Of a stretch of DNA of 64,000 nucleotides, positions 44,287 through 53,853 are shown piece after piece; position 1 is the stretch's first letter; every line of letters begins with the position of its first letter. The position numbers and the translations under genes are program-made. Origin of the DNA: Lachnospiraceae bacterium (GTDB lineage Bacteria; Bacillota; Clostridia; Lachnospirales; Lachnospiraceae). Location of the stretch: the NCBI GenBank assembly GCA_017556805.1, contig JAFYMC010000003.1, positions 1-64,000 of the forward strand, read 5' to 3'. Under the pieces are notes generated by a model that saw nothing but the letters and a program-made list of their open reading frames with translations, searched no databases and was not told the DNA's origin.

Positions 44287-45840
44287 GTGGATAAACAGTT
44301 AAAGAAACGTAGCATTGCGTGGATAAAGAGTGCGGCGGCGGTTGTGTTCTGGATAGTAGTCTGGCAGTTTATTGTCATGATGTTGGATAAAAAAAGCGGA
44401 AATGCCATGGGCGGAAGCCTTTTGGTGGCGTCTCCTTTCGAAACGGTGAAAACGTTGTTTTCCCTGGTGCAAACCGCGGAATTCTGGCGGGCGGTAGGGT
44501 ATTCCTTTGCAAAGATTGCGTCCGGCTTTTTCCTGGCGCTTTTGGCGGGAGTCCTTTGCGCAGTGCTTGCCTCTGCCTTTGGTGTGGTACGCGCCTTGTT
44601 AAATCCGGTGTTACGCCTGATTAAGGCGGTGCCGGTGGCCTCCTTTATCATTTTGGCATTGTTCTGGCTGTCATCCTCAAAGAATCTTTCGGTACTGATA
44701 TCGTTTTTGATGGTGCTTCCGGTGATTTATACCAATGTGTTACAGGGAATCGAAGCGACTGACAGGGAGCTTCTTGAAATGGCGTCTGTGTTCCGCATTT
44801 CTGTGGGAAAACGGATTCGGTATATTTATATCCCGGCGGTGATGCCGTATTTTGTATCGGCCTGCTCCGTGGGTCTTGGATTTTGTTTTAAATCCGGGAT
44901 TGCGGCGGAGATTATCGGACTTCCGGCCAATTCTATCGGGGAGCGGTTGTACGAGGCAAAGCTGTATCTTTTGACGGAGGAGTTATTTGCCTGGACCGCA
45001 GTTATCGTATTGGTTAGTGTGGTGTTTGAAAAAGCGGTTATGCTTTTGGTAAAGGGTTTGGCAAAGGTGCTGGCCGGGAACGTGAAGGTAGTCGATGCGA
45101 GTATGAAAGATGACGAGGCATGGAAAGAGGCCGGCGAAACGAGAACGGAGAATGCGATAGCGACAACCGGAGGGTCGGAGCTTGTTGCGGAGGAGCGGTC
45201 GTTACGTTCGGAACTATCCGGAGAGAAGAAGACCGGAAACGGGTTGGTTGAAACGGTGCCGGTGAATGTTTCACAGGACGGTTTTGGATTATTTGATGTG
45301 ACAAAGAGTTTTGAAGATAAAAGGATAGTGACGGACTTTTCCTTGTTTGTGGCACCGGGAGAAACGGTGGTGCTCATGGGAGCGTCCGGTTGCGGAAAAA
45401 GTACGGTGGGCAAGCTAATGCTGGGTCTGCTTTTGCCGGAGAAAGGCGAGGTGAAGCGTCCGCCTCGGTTGGGAGCAGTGTTTCAGGAGGATCGCTTGTG
45501 TAAGGAGTTTGACGCGGTAACGAATATTGTCATGGTGACCGGTGACAGGCGGGCAGCGGAAGCAGCCCTTGCGGAAGTGGGACTTTCGGATATCAAAGGG
45601 AAACCGGTGGCGGCGTTGTCCGGCGGAATGAAAAGACGGGTGGCCATTGTGCGGGCACTGTTGTCCGATGGGGAATTGCTGGTATTGGATGAGCCGTTTA
45701 CCGGATTGGACGTGGCGAATAAACAGCAGGTGGCGGCGTATGTGAAAGAAAAATTGCAGGGGAGGAGTGTGCTTCTGATTACACATAGTGAGAAGGAAGC
45801 AGCAGATTTGGTGGATAGAGTGGTTTGTATGCCGCGATAA
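44287..45840 (+). CDS. Fused ABC permease-ATPase, SsuC/SsuB (NitT/TauT) type
   Basis: 517 aa from GTG 44287 (AAAGGAGG eight bases upstream). Residues about 10-260 form a six-helix permease with the EAA-type loop (EMASVFRISVGKRIRYIYIPA). A charged linker (about 265-325) leads to an ATPase domain: Walker A GASGCGKST (about 363-371), signature LSGGMKRRVAIVRAL, Walker B LLVLDEP. Permease and ATPase are normally separate proteins in this family. No binding protein is adjacent; the NMT1-like lipoprotein at 12188 is the only candidate partner in the window. Confidence 0.88.
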   Translation: MDKQLKKRSIAWIKSAAAVVFWIVVWQFIVMMLDKKSGNAMGGSLLVASPFETVKTLFSLVQTAEFWRAVGYSFAKIASGFFLALLAGVLCAVLASAFGVVRALLNPVLRLIKAVPVASFIILALFWLSSSKNLSVLISFLMVLPVIYTNVLQGIEATDRELLEMASVFRISVGKRIRYIYIPAVMPYFVSACSVGLGFCFKSGIAAEIIGLPANSIGERLYEAKLYLLTEELFAWTAVIVLVSVVFEKAVMLLVKGLAKVLAGNVKVVDASMKDDEAWKEAGETRTENAIATTGGSELVAEERSLRSELSGEKKTGNGLVETVPVNVSQDGFGLFDVTKSFEDKRIVTDFSLFVAPGETVVLMGASGCGKSTVGKLMLGLLLPEKGEVKRPPRLGAVFQEDRLCKEFDAVTNIVMVTGDRRAAEAALAEVGLSDIKGKPVAALSGGMKRRVAIVRALLSDGELLVLDEPFTGLDVANKQQVAAYVKEKLQGRSVLLITHSEKEAADLVDRVVCMPR

Positions 45841-45861
45841 GAAGAAAATGAGGTGATAGGC

Positions 45862-47235
45862 ATGAGGATTGAATTGCCGAAGCAGGTAAAACAGATTATA
45901 GATACGTTACAGGCACAGGGCTATGAGGCCTATGCAGTAGGTGGATGTGTCCGGGACGCGATGTTAGGGAGAGCCCCCCAGGATTGGGATATTACCACAT
46001 CGGCTCTTCCGAAGCAGGTGAAGGAGTTGTTTCGCCGAACCATCGATACCGGTATTCAGCACGGGACGGTAACGGTGCTGTTGGATAAGGTGGGGTTTGA
46101 GGTAACCACCTACCGGGTGGATGGGAAATACGAAGACGGACGGCATCCGACAGAGGTATCTTTTACCGCCAGTTTGGCGGAGGATTTAAAAAGACGTGAT
46201 TTTACAATCAATGCAATGGCATATAATGAGAAGGAAGGTCTGGTGGATTTGTTCCATGGGACCGAGGATCTGGAGCAGGGTGTGATTCGGTGTGTCGGCG
46301 TGGCAAAAGAGCGTTTCTCTGAAGATGCATTGCGTATTTTGCGGGCTGTTCGTTTTTCGGCACAGCTGGATTTTTCCATAGAAGAAGAGACCCTTGCGGC
46401 TGCCCGGGAACTGGCGGATACGCTGCGAAAAATCAGTGCGGAGCGAATTTACGCGGAACTTACGAAGCTTTTGGTGTCTGCTCATCCGGAACGGCTTTTG
46501 ACGGCCTATGAGTGCGGCGTGACGAAGGTGATTTTGCCGGAATTTGACCGGATGTGCGGGACGGAGCAAAACCATCCGGCTCATTACGCAACTGTGGGAA
46601 TCCACAGTTTGGATACGACTTGTTATGCAAAGAAAGTAACAGAATATGCGCCGGAATGCGGATTTACGGCGGAGGAGTTCCGGTACTTGCGTCTGGCGGC
46701 ATTGTTTCATGATACAGGGAAGCCGGACTGCCGTACTACGGATGAGAACGGAATCGACCATTTTCGCGGACATGCGGAGGCCGGCGCCGATGGGGCGAAA
46801 AAGATATTGCGCCGTTTGAAATCGGACAATGCTACCATAGATACGGTATCCCGACTGGTGCGGTGGCATACTTATCCGTTTGTGGCTGAGGAGAAGGCAC
46901 TTCGTCGTGCGATGCATAAAATCGGCGGGGATTTGTTTCCGCTTTTATTTGAGTTGCGCCGGGCGGATCTGGAGGCCCACGCGGAGCCGTATCGCACCGA
47001 AGGACCGGAAAACCTTCGTAAAGTCTGGCAGGTTTATCTGGGGATAAAAGAGAGGGAGGAGTGCACGTCGTTAAAGGACCTGGTGGTAAACGGCAGTGAT
47101 TTGATTGCGGCGGGCTTTGCACCGGGAAAAGAACTGGGGGAGGTGCTGAACAAACTACTTTTGCTTGTGATTGAAGAACCGGAAAAGAATAAAAAAGAAG
47201 TGCTTTTAAAGGAAGCAGACGGTATGAAAAATTAA
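45862..47235 (+). CDS. cca: CCA tRNA nucleotidyltransferase
   Basis: 457 aa from ATG 45862 (ATGAGGTGA upstream; the in-frame GTG at 45853 lies in that site). Class II nucleotidyltransferase head: AVGGCVRDAMLGRAPQDWDI with the metal-binding D-x-D, then KRRDFTINAMAYN. An HD domain follows (LAALFHDTGKPDCRTTDENG). It adds or repairs the 3' CCA of tRNAs, and the two tRNA genes in this window indeed lack encoded CCA. Confidence 0.95.
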   Translation: MRIELPKQVKQIIDTLQAQGYEAYAVGGCVRDAMLGRAPQDWDITTSALPKQVKELFRRTIDTGIQHGTVTVLLDKVGFEVTTYRVDGKYEDGRHPTEVSFTASLAEDLKRRDFTINAMAYNEKEGLVDLFHGTEDLEQGVIRCVGVAKERFSEDALRILRAVRFSAQLDFSIEEETLAAARELADTLRKISAERIYAELTKLLVSAHPERLLTAYECGVTKVILPEFDRMCGTEQNHPAHYATVGIHSLDTTCYAKKVTEYAPECGFTAEEFRYLRLAALFHDTGKPDCRTTDENGIDHFRGHAEAGADGAKKILRRLKSDNATIDTVSRLVRWHTYPFVAEEKALRRAMHKIGGDLFPLLFELRRADLEAHAEPYRTEGPENLRKVWQVYLGIKEREECTSLKDLVVNGSDLIAAGFAPGKELGEVLNKLLLLVIEEPEKNKKEVLLKEADGMKN

Positions 47236-47341
47236 TAAGATTTCGGACACATGATTTCTCTTTCGTCTTCATAGTATGTAGAGAATATACCTGTCTGGCC
47301 CGCTATGATGCGGTGCGGCATGAGGAATCGGAGGAGATATT

Positions 47342-48421
47342 GTGGAGGAAAAGAGTCTTGAATTTTTTGAAAAATATGATATTACGGTAACCGGCACCGC
47401 AAGGACCCGGGGCGCGTTTTGCATCGATACCGAGCGGGGGCCGAAGTTACTGTTGCCATATAGCGGAAGCGAAGCGAGGGCAGTGTTTGAGCAAGGAATG
47501 TTATCCTGCCTTACGGAGCGCGGATTTTTCGTGGACGGATATGTGGCAAATAAGGAAGGCGCCTACGTAACAAAGGATGAGTACGAGGAGCCTTTTTTGA
47601 TGAAGGATTGGTATTACGGAGAAGAGTGTAACGTAAGAAAGCCCGAGCAGGCACTGGCTGCGGTGCGGCATCTGGCGGCGTTACATAATGCGCTTACCGG
47701 AATGTCGGAAACGGTATTATTACCGGTGGCGGAGAACGGAGAGAATATACCGGGGAACGGGGGAGACGGCTCGGAGGATACTTCGGTGTCGGGACAGCTG
47801 CAAACGTTGCCGGGAGCGGTACAGAAAAGCTTGCCGGAGCTGTTTGAAAAGCGGAACCGGGAACTGCGCCGGGTGCGGGCTTTTCTCCGGGAAAAGAAGC
47901 GGAAGGCCTATTTTGAAACGGTATATATCAATACTTTTCCCGAGTTTTATGAAAAGGCGGAGGCGGCCCTTGCGGGAGCAAAGGAGTGTGGCTGTACAGA
48001 GACGTTGGAGGCGGCTCTTGCGGAAGGAAGAGCTTGTCACGGTACCTATACCCATCACAATCTTTTGGTGCTTCACGACGGAAGCTTTGCAACGGTGAAT
48101 TTTGATAAGGCCTGCCTCGGGGTACAGATTGCGGATTTTTATCTGTTTTTCCGGAAGCTCATGGAGAAAACCGGCTGGGACCGGGGATTGGCGGAACGAC
48201 TGATGGAAGCGTATACGTCAGTAAGAAAGGTGGAGAAAGCAGAATGGCAGGTGTTTTATCTGTTGCTTTCTTATCCGGAAAAGTTTTGGAAAATCACCAA
48301 CAGCTACCACAACGGTAAGAAGTCCTGGATACCGCAAAAAACCACGGAAAAGCTTTTGGCGGTAAAGGAACAGGAGAAGGAAAAGGAGGCACTGCTGGCG
48401 GATGTGGCCGGGTGGTGTTAG
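47342..48421 (+). CDS. CotS-like spore-coat kinase-fold protein
   Basis: 359 aa from GTG 47342 (GGAGGAG upstream). Aminoglycoside-phosphotransferase-like fold of the CotS family: RHLAALHNALTG, catalytic-loop HGTYTHHNLLVL (about 238-249) where APH enzymes have HGDxxxxN, and VNFDKACLGVQIADFYLFFRK as the metal-binding part. The Asp of HGD is replaced (HGTYTHHN), as in CotS proteins, so activity may be altered. CotS is a spore inner-coat protein, suggesting a spore-former; the residues 130-150 insertion is low-complexity. Confidence 0.75.
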   Translation: MEEKSLEFFEKYDITVTGTARTRGAFCIDTERGPKLLLPYSGSEARAVFEQGMLSCLTERGFFVDGYVANKEGAYVTKDEYEEPFLMKDWYYGEECNVRKPEQALAAVRHLAALHNALTGMSETVLLPVAENGENIPGNGGDGSEDTSVSGQLQTLPGAVQKSLPELFEKRNRELRRVRAFLREKKRKAYFETVYINTFPEFYEKAEAALAGAKECGCTETLEAALAEGRACHGTYTHHNLLVLHDGSFATVNFDKACLGVQIADFYLFFRKLMEKTGWDRGLAERLMEAYTSVRKVEKAEWQVFYLLLSYPEKFWKITNSYHNGKKSWIPQKTTEKLLAVKEQEKEKEALLADVAGWC

Positions 48422-48518
48422 AGAACTTTGGGACTGCAGGCTCATTGACAGAGTATGGAAGATTCGGTATATTATTCTGATAAGACAATAGATTCAAAAG
48501 AGGGAGAAGGAGTGTAAT

Positions 48519-49460
48519 ATGGCGGGATATGAGGAACGATTTGCGGAAGTAAAAGAAAGACTGGCACGAAAACAACATCTGGAGGCAGTGATGACCGAGC
48601 TTCAGGCGCAACAGAGAGAGGTGCTGGCGAAGGTAACGGAACTGCGGGAAAGAAAGGCAACGGAACAGAATGATGTAGATCGGTTGGAGCAGGGAAGTCT
48701 TGCGGCATTTTTCTTACATGTGGTCGGGAAAAAGGAAGAAAAGCTTGCAAAAGAACAGCGGGAAGCCTACCAGGCTGCAGTGAAATGCGATGTGGCGGAA
48801 AAGGAGCTGTTCGAGATTGAGTCTCGTCTTAACAGAACTGCGGAGGATCTTGTTTCTTTGCAAAACTGCGAGAAAGAATACGAAGTGTTGCTGCAGGAAA
48901 AGCGGGAGGAGATTGCCCGGAGGGGGCTACCGGCAGCGGAGGAGATTATCAGAAACGAACACCGGCTGTTTGAGGAAGAGAAGAAGACAAGGGAAATAAA
49001 GGAAGCAATCGCCGAAGGTAGAAAAGCAAAGGTGCTTGCAGAGGCAGCCCATGCGAATCTGGACAGTGCGGACGGGTATAGTACCTGGGATATGTTCGGC
49101 GGAGGACTTGCGGTTGACTTATTGAAGCATGGTAAAATCAACGATGCGCAAGCGTCGATTGAGGAACTGCAGGTACAGCTTCGAAATTTTAAAACCGAAC
49201 TTACGGATGTGCAGATTGAAACAAACATTACAATTGAAATAGATGAAATGCTGAAATTTGCGGACTATGTGTTTGATGGTTTCTTTTCGTCCTATGCAGT
49301 AAAACAGCAGGTTGAGGATGCCATCGGACAGGTGAAGGAAACGGAAGAAACAATAGACCGGCTGTTAGAGCAATTACATCGGTTAGAGACTTTAAATGAG
49401 AAGGAAAAGGCGCGTCGCCGGGAGACGTTGCGTCAACTGATTACTGTAACGGAAGTATAA
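48519..49460 (+). CDS. Coiled-coil protein of unknown function
   Basis: 313 aa, not recognised, no signal peptide or membrane segment. Long heptad-rich helices (about 1-60, 75-150 and 260-310) flank a conserved-looking patch ADGYSTWDMFGGGLAVDLLKHG (pattern residues about 187-208) with Gly/Trp unlike the rest. This could be a hinge or a glycine-rich binding site. It stands alone between the CotS-like and PEGA genes. Confidence 0.7.
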   Translation: MAGYEERFAEVKERLARKQHLEAVMTELQAQQREVLAKVTELRERKATEQNDVDRLEQGSLAAFFLHVVGKKEEKLAKEQREAYQAAVKCDVAEKELFEIESRLNRTAEDLVSLQNCEKEYEVLLQEKREEIARRGLPAAEEIIRNEHRLFEEEKKTREIKEAIAEGRKAKVLAEAAHANLDSADGYSTWDMFGGGLAVDLLKHGKINDAQASIEELQVQLRNFKTELTDVQIETNITIEIDEMLKFADYVFDGFFSSYAVKQQVEDAIGQVKETEETIDRLLEQLHRLETLNEKEKARRRETLRQLITVTEV

Positions 49461-49522
49461 TGGGTGGAAAATAAATTAAGACGGGTACATAGGAGTTAAA
49501 ACAGGGAAGTGTGAAATTGTTC

Positions 49523-49551
49523 TTGAATCATAACGCGTTTTTCGCTATAAT
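49523..49551 (+). promoter_or_regulatory. Promoter of the PEGA protein gene
   Basis: TTGAAT (49523-49528), 17 bp, TATAAT (49546-49551), 34 bases before the start. Confidence 0.8.
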
Positions 49552-49584
49552 AAATTCATAGGCCAAGGGCCGGAAGGAGTTTAC

Positions 49585-51105
49585 ATGAAAAGTGAAAAAC
49601 GCGTTCTTTTTTTGTTGGCAGCGTCTGCGGTGGTAATTCTCCTGGTGACGGTGCTGACGCTTTTTTCGGGAAAAGAAGAGCCTGCCGGAACGAAGAAGCC
49701 GGGAAAGGACCCGAGGGTAACAGCCGGGGCTAAAGTAACCGGTGGGATTACGGCGGAGCATAATAAACTGATGATGGTAAAGTCGGTGGATACGGCAGAG
49801 AGTACCATTGCAGTATATGATTTGGAAGACGGTGGAGAGGTGATGCTCTCTTATGATGTGGCGGCGGATATCCGCAGCAAGTACGGGAGTCTCACTTATG
49901 CGGCGGCCTTGACCTACGGACAGATTGTCCGGGCGGAGTATGACGGAGAAGGCCGTCTTGTAAAAATGCAGTTGTCCGGAGAACATTGGGAGCTTCACGG
50001 AGTGGAGGAGTTTTCGATTACGAACAGCACCCTTACGGTCAATAATACCACCTATAAGCTTACGGAGGAAACCGTTGCTTATTGCGAGGGTGAAAAAATT
50101 GCCCTGGGTGAGGTACGGGATATCGACCGGGTAGAGCTGTGCGGCATTGATTCGGAGATTTTGACTGTTCGCGTGGTAAAGGGGCACGGTTCCATTAAGC
50201 TTGTAAATTGTACGGAATTTCAGGGGGCGAAGGTCACCTTTAAGGATGAAAGCCACGTGCTGGAAGGAGAACCGACCTATTTGGTGCGGGAAGGAAAGTA
50301 TACCGTGTCCGTAGTCGGAGAGAAGAATGCCGCGGCGGCAGAGGTGACGGTGGCGCGGAACGAGCAGGTGGTCATTGACTTGTATGAATACGGCGGTGCG
50401 CCGGTGGAGACGGCACAGGTACGCTTTAAGGTGACTCCGTTTTCGGCAGTGCTTACCATTGACGGTGAGCGGGTAGACTATTACGAGCAGGATTTGGTGT
50501 TGGAGTACGGGGAACACGAAGTAGTGGCAGAACTTGGAGGTTACACGACCTACAAGGGGATTTTGGCGATTACCAGACCGTATCATACCTTCCAGATTGA
50601 CTTGCCGGAACGTCCGGTGACGGATCAGGATCCGGAGGAGGAGGATTCCGGGGACGAGAATGACGGTGAGGATGATAGTATCGGTTCGGAGTCCGGAGAC
50701 GGTCCGCAGGAGGGCAACGACAGTAGTTCCACAGAGAATCCGGAAGGTGACACTTCAGAGGACGATAGCGGAGAAGGCTCCGGGGATGATTCCGGCAGCG
50801 GAGCCGGGGAATCGGGAAGTGGTGCCGGAGACGGTGATGAGACCGCAGACCGTCGTTATGTACCGATCGGCGCGGCCGGCGGATATGACTATGATAAAGA
50901 ATACAGTACCTTTTTATTGGAGCCTACGGGAGCAATTGTGTTGATTGACGGTATCAGTCTCGGTGCGGCACCGGTAGAGTTTGAAAAGATACTGGGTACC
51001 TATACCATTACGCTACGGAAGAACGGAAAGGAAAAGGAATACACCGTGACTGTGGATGAGGGTAGTTTTGAGGGAGATGTATACTGGAAGTTTTCCATGA
51101 ACTGA
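49585..51105 (+). CDS. Membrane-anchored PEGA-domain protein
   Basis: 506 aa. An N-terminal signal anchor (about 6-27) is followed by an extracytoplasmic beta-rich region. Two PEGA-like domains are recognisable: one at about 275-345 (VLTIDGERVDYY, LEYGEHEVVAELGGY) and one at the C-terminus (AIVLIDGISLGAAPVEF, GTYTITLRKNG). Between them lies an acidic Ser/Gly/Glu/Asp linker of ~95 residues (about 350-440) suited to spanning cell wall. PEGA domains occur in surface proteins, probably binding wall or matrix. GGAAGGAG precedes the ATG. Confidence 0.8.
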   Translation: MKSEKRVLFLLAASAVVILLVTVLTLFSGKEEPAGTKKPGKDPRVTAGAKVTGGITAEHNKLMMVKSVDTAESTIAVYDLEDGGEVMLSYDVAADIRSKYGSLTYAAALTYGQIVRAEYDGEGRLVKMQLSGEHWELHGVEEFSITNSTLTVNNTTYKLTEETVAYCEGEKIALGEVRDIDRVELCGIDSEILTVRVVKGHGSIKLVNCTEFQGAKVTFKDESHVLEGEPTYLVREGKYTVSVVGEKNAAAAEVTVARNEQVVIDLYEYGGAPVETAQVRFKVTPFSAVLTIDGERVDYYEQDLVLEYGEHEVVAELGGYTTYKGILAITRPYHTFQIDLPERPVTDQDPEEEDSGDENDGEDDSIGSESGDGPQEGNDSSSTENPEGDTSEDDSGEGSGDDSGSGAGESGSGAGDGDETADRRYVPIGAAGGYDYDKEYSTFLLEPTGAIVLIDGISLGAAPVEFEKILGTYTITLRKNGKEKEYTVTVDEGSFEGDVYWKFSMN

Positions 51106-51147
51106 TACCAAGTCGCAGACGGAAGGCGTTGTAAGAAAGGATAAATC

Positions 51148-51801
51148 ATGAAATACAAGTATATTTTATTTGATTTGGACGGAACGGTAACCAATCCGGA
51201 GGAGGGGATTACGAAAAGCTTTGCCTATGCTCTGGAACATATGGGCATCCATGTGGAGGACCGGACCGAGCTTCGTAAGGTCATCGGACCGCCGCTTTTG
51301 CAGTCCTTTGACGAGTTTTATCATTTTACGAAGGAGCAGGCCTTAGAGGCTACCGCCAAGTACCGGGAGCGTTATGGTGATATCGGCTGGGCGGAAAACG
51401 AAGTGTACGACGGTGTAGAGGACATGTTAAAGACCTTGTCCGAAGCGGGGGCGAAGTTAATCCTGGCCACCTCGAAGCCGGAGCGTTACGCGGTGCGGAT
51501 TATGGAGCATTTCGGCCTTGCAAAGTATTTTACCATGCTTTGTGGTGCGGATGATTATGCGACAAACCGCAGTACAAAAGAGCAGGTAGTCCGTTATGCG
51601 CTGGAGCAGAACGGAATCACCGATACAGGGGAAGTAATTATGGTGGGCGACCGGAACTTTGATGTCATCGGAGCCGCCGCTTTGGGGATCAAAACCATCG
51701 GTGTACTGTATGGATTTGGGGATGAGGAGGAATTGTCGACTGCAGGTGCGATACATTTGGTTAAGATGCCGCAGGAGCTGACGGAGTATCTCTTAGGCTG
51801 A
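51148..51801 (+). CDS. HAD-family phosphatase (phosphoglycolate phosphatase-like)
   Basis: 217 aa. HAD motif I YILFDLDGTVTNP, motif II in LILATSKPE, motif III Lys and motif IV VGDRNFDVIGAA; helical cap between motifs I and II (DGVEDMLKTL). Typical of PGP/Gph-like phosphatases. Substrate unknown. AAAGGAT precedes the ATG. Confidence 0.9.
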   Translation: MKYKYILFDLDGTVTNPEEGITKSFAYALEHMGIHVEDRTELRKVIGPPLLQSFDEFYHFTKEQALEATAKYRERYGDIGWAENEVYDGVEDMLKTLSEAGAKLILATSKPERYAVRIMEHFGLAKYFTMLCGADDYATNRSTKEQVVRYALEQNGITDTGEVIMVGDRNFDVIGAAALGIKTIGVLYGFGDEEELSTAGAIHLVKMPQELTEYLLG

Positions 51802-51911
51802 TTGCAGATATCCGGAAAATAGGATATCTGTGCAGGCGGGAGACAAAATAAGAGGTGGGACTCTATATTAGGGCAGAAGTTGCGGGAAAACCGCAGAATA
51901 AGGAGGAAATT

Positions 51912-52862
51912 ATGGACAAACAGACAAAAGCGGTACTGAAAATAACGGGCTTTGTTGTATTAGCCATTGCGGTACTGGTAATTCTCTTTAGTTCGTTTTA
52001 CACGATTAAAGAGCAGGAACAGGCAGTGGTAACTACCTTTGGTGTACCGAACACGGTGAGTGAGCCGGGACTTCATTTGAAGATTCCGTTTGTACAGAAG
52101 GTGAAAAAGGTAGATACAACCATTAAGGGCTTTGCCATCGGTTACGATGAGAACACCAACCTGACGAAGGAGGATGAATCTCTTATGATTACCTCCGACG
52201 ACAGCTTTGTAAATGTGGACTTTTATGTGGAATATAAGGTGGTTGACCCGGTAAAGGCGTTGTACGCATCGGAGCAGCCGGTGACCATTCTAAAGAATAT
52301 TGCGCAGTCCTGTATTCGTACCGTAGTGGGACATAATGAGGTTTATGCGGTAATTACGACCGGTAAAATAGAAATTCAGGCAGAGATTAAGGAACGGATT
52401 ATGGAGGAACTGGCGGTACAGGATATCGGTATCCAGTTGATCAATATTACGATTCAGGATGCGGAGCCGCCGACTGCCGAGGTCATGGAGGCGTTTAAGG
52501 CCGTGGAAACCGCAAAGCAGGGCATGGAAACTGCCATTAATAATGCCAATAAATACCGGAATGAAAAGCTTCCGAGTGCAGAAGCTCAGATTGACAGGAT
52601 AAAAAAAGAAGCTGAGGCGGAAAGAGAAGCCCGCATTAACGAGGCGGAAGGTCAGGCGGCACGTTTTAATGCATTGTATGAGGAGTATATTAAGTATCCG
52701 CTCATTACAAAGCAGCGGATGTACTATGAGACCATGGAAGAGCTTCTTCCGGACTTGAAGCTGATTATCGACAGCAGTGACGGTTCCGTTGAAAAGTGGT
52801 TGCCGCTTGACTCTTTGGAGTCCGACAGCCCGGCAGCGTCACTGGCACCGGTAATGCAGTAG
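51912..52862 (+). CDS. hflK: HflK-like SPFH/band 7 protein
   Basis: 316 aa from ATG 51912 (AGGAGG seven bases upstream; a longer reading from 51855 has no site). N-terminal membrane anchor (about 11-33), then the SPFH domain (YTIKEQEQAVVTTFG, SEPGLHLKIPFVQKV), and a coiled-coil near the C-terminus. HflK pairs with HflC to form a membrane complex that modulates the FtsH protease. The hflC gene follows by 18 bases. Confidence 0.88.
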   Translation: MDKQTKAVLKITGFVVLAIAVLVILFSSFYTIKEQEQAVVTTFGVPNTVSEPGLHLKIPFVQKVKKVDTTIKGFAIGYDENTNLTKEDESLMITSDDSFVNVDFYVEYKVVDPVKALYASEQPVTILKNIAQSCIRTVVGHNEVYAVITTGKIEIQAEIKERIMEELAVQDIGIQLINITIQDAEPPTAEVMEAFKAVETAKQGMETAINNANKYRNEKLPSAEAQIDRIKKEAEAEREARINEAEGQAARFNALYEEYIKYPLITKQRMYYETMEELLPDLKLIIDSSDGSVEKWLPLDSLESDSPAASLAPVMQ

Positions 52863-52880
52863 TAGGAAGGGGGATTTGAC

Positions 52881-53783
52881 ATGGAAGAAAAGTTAGAGAG
52901 ATACCCGCAGAAGTCGGGAGTAGGCAAGTGGATTGTCATCGGGATTGTAGCAGTTGTTTTGTTTATTCTTTCCCAGACCTGTCTTGTGGTGACCTATCAG
53001 AACGAATACAAGCTGATTAAGCAATTCGGTAAGGTAGAGAAGATTGTATCCGAGCCGGGACTTAGCTTTAAGGTTCCGTTTATACAGACGGTGGATACCC
53101 TACCGAAGGAGATGCTGTTATATGATTTACAGCCGTCGGAGGTAATTACCAAGGATAAAAAGGCCATGGTATGTGACTGCTATGTGTTGTGGAAGATTTC
53201 CGACCCGCAGTTGTTTATTCAGACCTTGAATTCTCAAAGCTATGCGGAAAACCGTATCAATACCACGGTATACAATGCGGTGAAGAATGCGATTTCCAGC
53301 ATGGATCAGAAAGAAGTGGTGTCCGGACGTGACGGAGAGCTGAGTGAGGCGATTCGCACCAATATCGGTACGTCTATGGACCAGTACGGCATCGATTTGA
53401 TTTCCGTGGAAACGAAGCATCTGGATTTGCCGAGTGATAATAAGGCGGCAGTGTACGAACGTATGATTTCCGAGCGTAACAATGAGGCGGCCCAGTATAC
53501 CGCAACCGGTGAAGCGGAAGCTGCGAAGATTCGTACCCAGACCGATAATGAAGTGGCGATAAGCCTGTCCGAAGCAGAGGCAGAGGCAGAGAAGATTGTC
53601 GCAGCGGGTGAGGCGGAGTACATGAAAATTATGTCTACCGTATACGGAGATGAGTCCCGGAGCGAGTTCTATACCTTTGTACGTTCTCTGGATGCGGCAA
53701 AGGCTTCCTTGGTAGGAAAGAACAAGACCGTAATTCTTTCCGAGGATTCTCCGATGGCGCAGATTTTTAATTCCATTCGGTAA
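52881..53783 (+). CDS. hflC: HflC-like SPFH/band 7 protein
   Basis: 300 aa. Membrane anchor about 15-35, SPFH domain (VVTYQNEYKLIKQFGKVEKIV, LSFKVPFIQTVDTLPKE), and an Ala/Glu-rich coiled-coil (about 205-255) of the kind that packs in HflKC cages. It follows hflK and completes the pair. Confidence 0.88.
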   Translation: MEEKLERYPQKSGVGKWIVIGIVAVVLFILSQTCLVVTYQNEYKLIKQFGKVEKIVSEPGLSFKVPFIQTVDTLPKEMLLYDLQPSEVITKDKKAMVCDCYVLWKISDPQLFIQTLNSQSYAENRINTTVYNAVKNAISSMDQKEVVSGRDGELSEAIRTNIGTSMDQYGIDLISVETKHLDLPSDNKAAVYERMISERNNEAAQYTATGEAEAAKIRTQTDNEVAISLSEAEAEAEKIVAAGEAEYMKIMSTVYGDESRSEFYTFVRSLDAAKASLVGKNKTVILSEDSPMAQIFNSIR

Positions 53784-53853
53784 AAACTTGCGAAAAAATT
53801 GTAAATGAAACAAACATGTAAATAATAACGACAGACGAAAGGCGGAAGAAACT

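Noticed and set aside
51804..51833. Hairpin after the HAD phosphatase gene as a terminator
   Set aside because: The stem CAGATATCC / GGATATCTG is good, but no T run follows on either strand.
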